DNA from: JBQDBK01 sp052090825
Lineage (GTDB): Bacteria; Bacillota; Clostridia; Tissierellales; Peptoniphilaceae
Reading direction: 5' to 3'
Assembly (NCBI GenBank): GCA_052090825.1
Contig: JBQDBK010000016.1
Span: forward strand, 1 to 30,376
Length of the DNA stretch: 30,376 nucleotides
Position 1 is the first letter of the stretch, and every line of letters starts with the position of its first letter. The position numbers and the translations under genes are program-made. The notes below the pieces were generated by a model. It was not told the DNA's origin. It worked only from the letters and a program-made list of their open reading frames with translations, and ran no database searches. Shown piece after piece: positions 7,638 through 14,350 of the stretch.

Positions 7638-8165
7638 TTACACCTCCTCATCATTAAACAGGTTCTTTAATTTCTCAAATCTAATATCAATATTATTGTT
7701 TTTATCACAATCACAATTGCCATTATTTAAATCTTGGCCACATTGAGGGCATAAGCCTCTACAATCTTCATCACATAAATTTTTAAATGGTCTATCTGTA
7801 ATAATTTGAGATATTATTATATCATCAAGAAGAATTTCATAATCATTATTCAATTCAAAATATTGAACATCTAATTCTTCAATAGCTTCAGGATATTCTC
7901 CTTTCAGCAAATAACCTTTGAAATTAGAATCTTCTTCTTTAAGTATAGGCTTAAGACATCTATCACATTGAGTATTATACTTATATTTTATATACAAATC
8001 AAGTAATATTTCTTTATCGATATCATAAATTGTTCCCTTATATTCTATTGGGAATTTCAAATTCAAATCACTAATATCATACTTAGTTTCTTGATTTTCT
8101 AACTTTCCATCAAAGTTCATCACTTTATCTGAACTTTCTAAGAAATTTTTAATATTTAATTTAAT
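7638..8165 (-). CDS. yceD: YceD/DUF177 family protein (23S rRNA accumulation), probable ATT start
   Basis: DUF177 protein of about 175 residues, genetically linked to 23S rRNA accumulation in other bacteria and almost always next to rpmF, as here. Cysteine pairs CDRC and CDEDCRGLCPQCG suggest zinc binding. The start needs care. The longest frame begins at TTG 8225, but that codon is itself the -35 box of a consensus promoter, so the extra N-terminal residues (MTKCQCLCIITC...) should not be in the transcript. The only good ribosome binding site, GAGGTG at 8177-8172, is followed 6 bases later by ATT at 8165, giving KLNIKNFLESS next. That spacing equals GAGGTG-ATATAT-ATG of the gene at 917. GTG at 8174 lies inside the site and is the alternative. 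Confidence 0.85.
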   Translation of the reverse strand: MKLNIKNFLESSDKVMNFDGKLENQETKYDISDLNLKFPIEYKGTIYDIDKEILLDLYIKYKYNTQCDRCLKPILKEEDSNFKGYLLKGEYPEAIEELDVQYFELNNDYEILLDDIIISQIITDRPFKNLCDEDCRGLCPQCGQDLNNGNCDCDKNNNIDIRFEKLKNLFNDEEV

Positions 8166-8196
8166 AATAATCACCTCAAAAAAACAAGTACAAGTT

Positions 8197-8225
8197 ATTA
8201 TACATAAACATTGACATTTTGTCAA
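8197..8225 (-). promoter_or_regulatory. Consensus sigma-A promoter of yceD-rpmF, with palindrome
   Basis: Minus strand TTGACA (8225-8220), a 17-base spacer and TATAAT (8202-8197): a perfect consensus match. Transcription should start near 8190, leaving about 25 bases before the proposed yceD start. The -35 box is one arm of a perfect palindrome, TTGACAAAATGTCAA (8225-8211), a candidate operator. It lets yceD-rpmF be transcribed apart from ackA, which ends 25 bases upstream. Confidence 0.85.
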
Positions 8226-8250
8226 TTTTTATAATAAAAACAATTTAATT

Positions 8251-9450
8251 TTAAAGTAGTTCTGAAGTACTTTTTGCTATCATAAGTTCTTCGTTAGTTG
8301 GTATTACAATTACCTTTACAGTTGAGTCTTTAGCTGAAATTATTTTTTCTTTTCCCCTTATATCATTAGCTTCTTTGTCAATTTTTATTCCAAAAGCAGA
8401 AAGGTATTTTATAATATTTTCTCTTGTTTCTTTGCCATTTTCTCCTAATCCTGCTGTAAATACAATTCCATCTATATCTTTTATATCTTCATAATGAGTC
8501 ATATAAGAAGCAACAAACTTAGCTACGCTATTTTCAAAAATATCTAAAGCTAATTTAGCTCTTTTATTACCTTCTGCTGCTGCGTCTTCTATATCTCTAA
8601 AATCAGAACTTACTCCACTAATTCCTAAAACTCCTGATTTTTTATTTATTAAAGAATCAACTTCAGAAACAGATAAATTTTCTTTTTCCATTAAAAAGCC
8701 TATAATTGCTGGGTCAATATTTCCACAACGTGTTCCCATTGGAACTCCCTCTAATGGAGTTAACCCCATGGAAGTATCAATAGATTTTCCATTTTTAACA
8801 GCAGTTATACTTGATCCATTACCTAAATGACAGGTAATTAAATTTACATCTTCTACTTTTTTATTTAACATCTCAGCTGCTCTATTTGTTATATACATAT
8901 GAGATGTTCCATGGAAACCATATCTTCTTATCTTATTTTTTTCATATTCTTCATAAGGTAAAGCATATATATAGCTTTCAGGAGGCATAGTTTGGTGGAA
9001 AGCTGTATCAAAAACAGCAACTTGTTTTACATTTGGTAATAATTTTTGACAAGCTTCAATCCCTATTATATTTGGTGGATTATGAAGTGGAGCTAATTCA
9101 ACATTTTTATTAATAGCTTCCATAACTTTATCATCAATTACAACGCTACTAGAAAAATCTTCTCCTCCATGAACAACCCTGTGTCCAACAGCTCCAATTT
9201 CATCAAGAGAATTTAAAGCACCATACTCTTTGTCAACTAATGATTCCATAACAATCTTTAGTGCATCTCCATGATCATTTAAATGCTTTTCTATTACTTT
9301 AGAATTTTTTCCTGTAGTAGTGTGTTTTACGCGCGATCCTTCAATACCTATTCTTTCTACAAGTCCTTTTGCTAATAATTTTTCTCCATCCATATCTATT
9401 AATTGATACTTTAATGAAGAAGATCCACAGTTAATAACTAAAATTTTCAT
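8251..9450 (-). CDS. ackA: Acetate kinase
   Basis: AckA interconverts acetyl phosphate plus ADP with acetate plus ATP, the energy-yielding last step of acetate fermentation. The 399-residue product has the ASKHA-fold motifs: INCGSSSLKYQ at 6-16, GHRVVHGG near 88-95, FDTAFHQTMP near 147 with the catalytic aspartate, YGFHGTSH near 177, HLGNGSS near 208, and FTAGLGENG near 330. The ATG at 9450 has GGAGGAG 4-5 bases upstream. A -10 TATAAT lies at 9496-9491. No phosphotransacetylase gene is adjacent. It is divergent from tmcAL, an enzyme that consumes acetate directly. Confidence 0.97.
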   Translation of the reverse strand: MKILVINCGSSSLKYQLIDMDGEKLLAKGLVERIGIEGSRVKHTTTGKNSKVIEKHLNDHGDALKIVMESLVDKEYGALNSLDEIGAVGHRVVHGGEDFSSSVVIDDKVMEAINKNVELAPLHNPPNIIGIEACQKLLPNVKQVAVFDTAFHQTMPPESYIYALPYEEYEKNKIRRYGFHGTSHMYITNRAAEMLNKKVEDVNLITCHLGNGSSITAVKNGKSIDTSMGLTPLEGVPMGTRCGNIDPAIIGFLMEKENLSVSEVDSLINKKSGVLGISGVSSDFRDIEDAAAEGNKRAKLALDIFENSVAKFVASYMTHYEDIKDIDGIVFTAGLGENGKETRENIIKYLSAFGIKIDKEANDIRGKEKIISAKDSTVKVIVIPTNEELMIAKSTSELL

Positions 9451-9534
9451 TTTCTCCTCCTACTTTAATTCTTTAATTTTATCAATTTTTATTATATCAT
9501 AATTAATAGATTAATAAAATAATGTGAGGTATTT

Positions 9535-10713
9535 ATGAAAATAGTAGCAATTATAGCTGAATATAACCCTTTTCACAATGGTCACCTTTATCAAATTCAA
9601 AAATTAAAAAAAGATAATTACACAGTAATTGTTATAATGAGCTCTTCATTTACACAAAGAGGTATCCCCGCCATATCCAGCAAGTTTTCAAGAGCAAAAG
9701 TTGCTTTAAATTATGGCGCAGATTTAGTTCTAGAGCTTCCTGTTGTGTTTTCAACTTCTAATGCAGAAATTTTTTCTAAAGGAGCTATTAAAATCCTAGA
9801 TTCTTTATCTTGTGTTGACTATCTTTGCTTTGGAGCTGAGAATAATTTAGATGAATTAATAAAAGTTAATAAAAAAATCAATGAAAATTTAAAAATATCA
9901 GAAAATAATATAAAAAAATATCTAGATGAGGGTTTCTCATATCTTAAAGCAAAAGAATTGTCTTATAGCTTTCTATCTAAAGAAGAAATAAATATAATAA
10001 AAAAACCTAATAATATATTGGGCTTAGAATATTTAAAAGCACTAAATGCTATTAATTCTAATATAAAACCTTTTGTTATTTTAAGAAAAAATACTAATCA
10101 TAATTCAACATTTATTTTTAAAAATTTTGCTTCGGCGTCTTTAATTAGAAATTATATTTACAAAGAAAATATTAACTTAACTAAAAATTTTATGCCTGAA
10201 TTATCTTTTAATTCTATCAAAGATAATAACAATTTATTTTTAGATCTTTTTTTTGATTTATTTAAATACTTAATTTTAAGTGGAAAAGTTAAATATTCTG
10301 ATTATATAGATTATGAACAAGGACTTGAAAATAGGTTTTTAAATTTTATAAAAGAAGATGATATTTTTGAATTTATAAATAAAGTTTCCTCTAAAAGATA
10401 TACTAAATCTAGAATTTCAAGATTAATAATGCAAATTATTTTAGATTTAAAAAAAGAATTTATTTTTAAGTCTTTAGAAGTAGAATATATAAGAGTTTTG
10501 GGCGCAAAACAAGATGGTTTAAGAATCTTAAAACATTTGAAATCTAATAAAATAGAATTTATAGAAAAATTCTCAAAAATCAAAGAAATAAGTGACGAAG
10601 ATATTTTAAAACAAATTTGCTTAAAAGAGGTATTTGCAACAAACTTATATAATTTATATTCAAAAGGAGTAATTAATGAAGATTATTTAAAAAGCCCAAT
10701 AATTATCAAATAA
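9535..10713 (+). CDS. tmcAL: tRNA(Met) cytidine acetate ligase
   Basis: TmcAL (YlbM) uses acetate and ATP to form acetyl-AMP and acetylates the wobble cytidine C34 of elongator tRNA-Met, giving ac4C, which helps discriminate AUG from AUA. The 392-residue product begins IVAIIAEYNPFHNGHLYQI, containing the nucleotidyltransferase HxGH motif, followed by SKFSRAKVALNYGADLVLELP near 43-64. Codon bias is extremely AT-rich and the lysine/asparagine content is high. The ATG at 9535 has a GTGAGG site upstream. It is a lone plus-strand gene between two minus-strand operons. In Bacillus the same gene neighbours rsmD, coaD, yceD and rpmF, all of which are close by here. Confidence 0.93.
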   Translation: MKIVAIIAEYNPFHNGHLYQIQKLKKDNYTVIVIMSSSFTQRGIPAISSKFSRAKVALNYGADLVLELPVVFSTSNAEIFSKGAIKILDSLSCVDYLCFGAENNLDELIKVNKKINENLKISENNIKKYLDEGFSYLKAKELSYSFLSKEEINIIKKPNNILGLEYLKALNAINSNIKPFVILRKNTNHNSTFIFKNFASASLIRNYIYKENINLTKNFMPELSFNSIKDNNNLFLDLFFDLFKYLILSGKVKYSDYIDYEQGLENRFLNFIKEDDIFEFINKVSSKRYTKSRISRLIMQIILDLKKEFIFKSLEVEYIRVLGAKQDGLRILKHLKSNKIEFIEKFSKIKEISDEDILKQICLKEVFATNLYNLYSKGVINEDYLKSPIIIK

Positions 10714-10725
10714 TCTTATCAAAAA

Positions 10726-10756
10726 AAGAACTTAAAGGTTTATCCTCTAAGTTCTT
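10726..10756 (-). terminator. Terminator of the rsmD-coaD operon
   Basis: On the minus strand, AAGAACTTAGAGG and CCTTTAAGTTCTT pair over 13 bp (one G-T), around a 5-base loop, and a run of seven T follows. The stem contains the last codons of the coiled-coil gene. It also lies just beyond tmcAL and could stop plus-strand transcripts weakly. Confidence 0.85.
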
Positions 10757-11180
10757 GTCTATTTTCATTTAATAATTTTATTATTTCTGAAAGATTCACT
10801 TGAGTATTTTCAAGTAATTCATCTGCATAATCTCTTGCGCCTTCTCTAATATGATTGGATTCTTCATTAGCATTTCTTAAGATTTCATCAGCTCTTTGAT
10901 TAGCTTGTAATACAAGTTCATCTTGAGATATTATTTCTTCTGCGTGAGCCTTTGCTCCAGATATAATGCTATCAGCTTCGACTTTAGCACTATTAATAAT
11001 TTCTTCCTTATCAATACTTATTCTTTTAGCTTCTTTTACTTCAGTAGGTATTTCTCTTTTCATTTCATTAACTACTTCTAGCAATTCTTCTCTATCTAAC
11101 ATAACTTTTCCTGTTAGTGGTATTTGGCTTGAAGTTTCTATTAAGTCCTCAAGTTCCTCAACTAATTCCATTAAATTCAT
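10740..11180 (-). CDS. Conserved coiled-coil protein of the coaD neighbourhood (function unknown)
   Basis: Small acidic, highly helical protein of 146 residues. The first 45 residues (NLMELVEELEDLIE...IPLTGKVMLDREELLEVV) form a conserved head, and the rest is a long alanine/glutamate-rich helix reminiscent of DivIVA-type or ATP-synthase b-subunit coiled coils. Homologues in Clostridia are often labelled 'ATPase', but I see no Walker A or B motif, so that label is not supported by sequence. The ATG at 11180 is chosen because GGGAGG lies 6 bases upstream; the TTG at 11195 would sit before that site. That ribosome binding site overlaps the coaD stop codon, implying translational coupling. It ends at a terminator. 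Confidence 0.8.
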   Translation of the reverse strand: MNLMELVEELEDLIETSSQIPLTGKVMLDREELLEVVNEMKREIPTEVKEAKRISIDKEEIINSAKVEADSIISGAKAHAEEIISQDELVLQANQRADEILRNANEESNHIREGARDYADELLENTQVNLSEIIKLLNENRQELRG

Positions 11181-11184
11181 AAAT

Positions 11185-11664
11185 TTACCTCCCAATTAAT
11201 TTTTCTTTCATAGCTTGCCCAACTACTTCTGGTACAAATAGAGATAAATCTCCATCAAACTGAGCTACCTCTTTAGCCAAAGTGGAACTAACAAACAAAT
11301 TTTCGTTTGATGCTAATAAGAATACTGTCTCTACTCCATCTTTGTAATACATGTTAGCTAAGGCCAATGTATATTCATTTATATAGTCAGAAGCCGATCT
11401 AAGTCCTCTTACAATTGTACGACAATTTTTCTTTTTTGCATAGTCTACAAGTAAACCTTCAAAAGAATCTATCTCAATTCCCTCTATTCCATGAAACACT
11501 TTCTTCAGAAGATCTTTTCTTTCTTCTATAGTAAAAAGTCCCTTTTTAGAGGTATTATTAAGTATTGAAACTATTACTTCTCCAAAAACATCTCTAGCTC
11601 TCATGATTATATCTATATGACCCTTGGTTACTGGATCAAAACTACCTGCATAAATTACTTTCAT
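11185..11664 (-). CDS. coaD: Phosphopantetheine adenylyltransferase
   Basis: CoaD transfers AMP from ATP to 4'-phosphopantetheine to make dephospho-CoA, the penultimate step of coenzyme A synthesis. The 159-residue product begins MKVIYAGSFDPVTKGHIDII, with the (T/S)xxH nucleotidyltransferase motif, and contains RGLRSASDYINE near 88-99 and SSTLAKEVAQF near 129. The ATG at 11664 is preferred because it overlaps the rsmD stop as ATGA and has GGAG 6 bases upstream. A longer start at 11676 would add four residues not typical of the family. The rsmD-coaD pair is conserved across many Firmicutes. Confidence 0.96.
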   Translation of the reverse strand: MKVIYAGSFDPVTKGHIDIIMRARDVFGEVIVSILNNTSKKGLFTIEERKDLLKKVFHGIEGIEIDSFEGLLVDYAKKKNCRTIVRGLRSASDYINEYTLALANMYYKDGVETVFLLASNENLFVSSTLAKEVAQFDGDLSLFVPEVVGQAMKEKLIGR

Positions 11665-12206
11665 TTCAAACTCCATATACTTATTGAACTAGTCCCATAC
11701 TTTTTTTCCTTAACTAAATTAAGATATTGGCTATAATCTTGTTTCAAAGAATAGTCTTCTTCTATAATCACCAGGGACTCATCATTTAATAAATTTGCCT
11801 TTAAAATTTCTTTGATACTATCTATGTAAATTTCACTATTTTTATAAGGTGGATCAATATAGATAAAATCAAATACTTCATTATTAAAATTTTTTATTAC
11901 CTTTACTGCATCATCTTTTAAAATTTTAGCATTTTTTTCAACTTTAGCTTTAGCTATATTTTTGTTTATTATCTCTATAGCTTGTTTGTTATTTTCTATA
12001 AAATAAACCAATTCACTGCCTCTTGAAATAAACTCTATACCTATAGCTCCACTCCCAGAAAATAAATCAATAACTTTACTTCCATAAAAATTAGGTCCTA
12101 TTAGATTAAATACGTTTTCTTTGACCCTATCTTCTGTAGGTCTAGTTTCTAAATCTTTGGGAGAAAAAAGTTTCAAACCTCTATTTTTCCCTGATATAAC
12201 TCTCAT
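11661..12206 (-). CDS. rsmD: 16S rRNA (guanine966-N2)-methyltransferase
   Basis: RsmD methylates G966 of 16S rRNA in the small subunit head, using S-adenosylmethionine. The 181-residue protein shows MRVISGKNRGLKLFSP, then TRPTEDRVKENVFN near 21-34, the SAM-binding VIDLFSGSGAIGIE near 45-58, and the amino-methyltransferase motif DPPY near 118. The ATG at 12206 has a TTGGAGGT site. The gene overlaps coaD by 4 bases. A promoter candidate lies directly upstream (12255-12227), so rsmD-coaD may be expressed apart from recG. Confidence 0.95.
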   Translation of the reverse strand: MRVISGKNRGLKLFSPKDLETRPTEDRVKENVFNLIGPNFYGSKVIDLFSGSGAIGIEFISRGSELVYFIENNKQAIEIINKNIAKAKVEKNAKILKDDAVKVIKNFNNEVFDFIYIDPPYKNSEIYIDSIKEILKANLLNDESLVIIEEDYSLKQDYSQYLNLVKEKKYGTSSISIWSLK

Positions 12207-12226
12207 ATTACCTCCAAATTACCTAT

Positions 12227-12255
12227 ATTTTATCACATTGAACTGCATATAACAA
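12227..12255 (-). promoter_or_regulatory. Promoter candidate for rsmD-coaD
   Basis: Minus strand TTGTTA (12255-12250), a 17-base spacer and TAAAAT (12232-12227). The -35 box sits in one arm of an 11-bp inverted repeat (12247-12257 and 12269-12279) that spans the recG stop codon. That repeat has no T-tract, so it is a poor terminator. Confidence 0.45.
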
Positions 12256-12259
12256 TAAA

Positions 12260-14305
12260 CTAATTTAGTATTGTTATATTAACTTCAAACATATCCTTTA
12301 AGGTTTCAAATAGGTTTCTATGCTCTTTTAAACTTAAAGAAGGATCTTCCTTTAATATATTTTTAGCTTCCAACTGGGCATACTTTAAAATTTCAATATC
12401 TCTTCTCAAATCAGCTAACCTTAAATCCAAAATTCCAGACTGTCTAGTTCCAAAAAGGTCTCCTCCACCTCTTAACTCAAAATCTTTATTTGCTATATAA
12501 AATCCATCAGTAGATTCTTTCATAACTTGCATTCTTTCCCATGATATTTTAGATTTTGAACTATTATAAAGAATACAATAGCTTTGATGAGAGGATCTAC
12601 CAACCCTTCCTCTTAATTGGTGTAACTGGGCTAATCCAAACCTCTCTGCATTATATATAAAAATAACGGTAGAATTTGGAACATTTACACCTACCTCTAT
12701 GACAGTTGTAGATACAATAATATCACTATTGCCATCTTTGAAATCTTGCATTATTTTTGATTTTTCTTCTCCATTCATTCTGCCATGTAGTAAGCTTAAT
12801 TTAAAATCCTTGAAATAATTATTCTTTAAATCCTCATATATTTCTGTTGCTGAGTCTAAATCAAGATTTTCATTTTCTTCAATTAGAGGGCAAATAATAT
12901 AGGCTTGTCTACCTTTTTTTATCTCTTCTTTTATAAAACTTAAAGCTCTATCTATCATTGATTCATTAATTGCTATGGTCTGAATTTTTTTTCTATTTGG
13001 AGGAAGTGTATCTATTATAGAAACATCTAAATCACTATACACAACTAGGGCCAAGGTTCTTGGGATAGGTGTAGCTGTCATAACTAAAGTATGAGCTTTT
13101 TCATTTTTTGTATTTAAAATTTCTCTTTGTCTTACCCCAAATCTATGCTGCTCATCTGTTACATTAAGCCCTAAATTTTTAAATTCAACATTTTCTTCAA
13201 TTAAAGCATGGGTCCCAATTAGCATATCAATTTGACCATTGTAAATTCCAGTTAAAATCCTATCTTTATTTTTTTTACTAGTTGAGCCTACTAATAACTC
13301 TACTTTTACACCTAAAGGCTCTAATAATTCTCTGAAATTTTTTAAATGTTGCTTAGCTAAAATTTCAGTTGGAGCCATAATAGTTGATTGAAATCCATTT
13401 AAATATGATATATACATAGCAATTATAGCAACTATAGTTTTTCCTGATCCCACATCTCCTTGTATTAATCTATTCATCCTCTTGCCAGATTTTAGGTCTT
13501 TTATAATATCAGAAATAACTTTTTCTTGCCCCTTAGTTAATTTAAATGGAAGATTTTCAATAAATTTGTAAACTCTATTATCAATATCATAAGATTTAGT
13601 TTTTACAACCATATCTTTGTTTCTTAAGATTAAAAGACCAAGCTCAAAAATTAAAAATTCTTCAAACACTAGCCTATTTCTAGCTTTTAAAAAAAGCTCT
13701 CTACTTTGAGGCCTATGAATATTTTTAATAGCTAGATTTTTATCAATTAACTTATATTTTTCAACAAGACTATTAGGTAAATTTTCAGGAAATAGTTTCA
13801 TATTTAAAACTTGCTCAGTTAAATTTATAAGTTCTTTATTATTTATATTTTTTTTAAGAGGATAAATGGGATATATTCTAGATTCATTTTTCTTATGATT
13901 GTATATTTCAAAATTTGGTGAGCTTAATTGAACTTGTCCTCTAAACTTTTTAACTTTCCCACTTACTAAATAAAGTTTATTAAAATCTATTTGTGATTTT
14001 ATATATTTATTGTTAAAAAAACTAATTTTAGCTAAAGCTGAACTATCTTCAACTATATAAGTGGTTAAAGTTAAATTTTTTCTTATCTTTCTGTCTTCTA
14101 TTATAGTATTAAACTTAACAATAAAACTTGCTTTTTCACCCTCTATTGCTGTAGATAAGAGTTTTATATTTGATCTGTCATCATAGCTCCTAGGATAAAA
14201 ATATAATAAATCTTTAATAGTTAATAACCCTAATTCTTTGAACTTTTTTTCTTTTTTAGGTCCTACGCCTTTTAAATACCTAATAGAATCACTTAAATTT
14301 AACAC
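12260..14305 (-). CDS. recG: ATP-dependent DNA helicase RecG
   Basis: RecG reverses stalled replication forks and branch-migrates Holliday junctions. The 681-residue protein, the usual length, has an N-terminal helix-hairpin-helix-like start (LKGVGPKKEKKFKELGL), a wedge OB-fold domain (about 60-150), then a two-lobed superfamily 2 helicase core. Walker A is QGDVGSGKT near 282, the Walker B equivalent is DEQHRFG near 383, TATPIPRT follows near 411, and the C-terminal GRVGRSSHQSYC contains the arginine finger region. The start is GTG at 14305, with AAGGAGG 7 bases upstream. Only 42 bases separate it from fakA, and most of these form a terminator. Confidence 0.97.
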   Translation of the reverse strand: MLNLSDSIRYLKGVGPKKEKKFKELGLLTIKDLLYFYPRSYDDRSNIKLLSTAIEGEKASFIVKFNTIIEDRKIRKNLTLTTYIVEDSSALAKISFFNNKYIKSQIDFNKLYLVSGKVKKFRGQVQLSSPNFEIYNHKKNESRIYPIYPLKKNINNKELINLTEQVLNMKLFPENLPNSLVEKYKLIDKNLAIKNIHRPQSRELFLKARNRLVFEEFLIFELGLLILRNKDMVVKTKSYDIDNRVYKFIENLPFKLTKGQEKVISDIIKDLKSGKRMNRLIQGDVGSGKTIVAIIAMYISYLNGFQSTIMAPTEILAKQHLKNFRELLEPLGVKVELLVGSTSKKNKDRILTGIYNGQIDMLIGTHALIEENVEFKNLGLNVTDEQHRFGVRQREILNTKNEKAHTLVMTATPIPRTLALVVYSDLDVSIIDTLPPNRKKIQTIAINESMIDRALSFIKEEIKKGRQAYIICPLIEENENLDLDSATEIYEDLKNNYFKDFKLSLLHGRMNGEEKSKIMQDFKDGNSDIIVSTTVIEVGVNVPNSTVIFIYNAERFGLAQLHQLRGRVGRSSHQSYCILYNSSKSKISWERMQVMKESTDGFYIANKDFELRGGGDLFGTRQSGILDLRLADLRRDIEILKYAQLEAKNILKEDPSLSLKEHRNLFETLKDMFEVNITILN

Positions 14306-14320
14306 TATAATCCTCCTTAT

Positions 14321-14350
14321 AAAAAAACCCCATTAAATGGGGCTTTTTTA
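14321..14350 (-). terminator. Terminator between fakA and recG
   Basis: On the minus strand, AAAAAAGCCCCAT, TTA and ATGGGGTTTTTTT form a G+C-rich stem ending in seven T. It overlaps the fakA stop codon and is followed within a few bases by the recG ribosome binding site. Confidence 0.85.

Noticed and set aside
8166..8225. N-terminal extension of yceD from TTG 8225 (cysteine-rich MTKCQCLC...)
   Set aside because: The codons overlay the -35 and -10 boxes of a perfect promoter and precede the only ribosome binding site; the cysteine-rich look is an accident of TGT-rich promoter sequence.
10311..10583. Minus-strand 90-codon frame inside tmcAL
   Set aside because: Antisense to a well-supported gene; composition follows from AT-rich codons, with no initiation signals.
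12247..12279. 11-bp inverted repeat over the recG stop, considered as a terminator
   Set aside because: Entirely AT-rich apart from one pair, 11-base loop and no T-tract after it; more likely part of the rsmD promoter region by chance.
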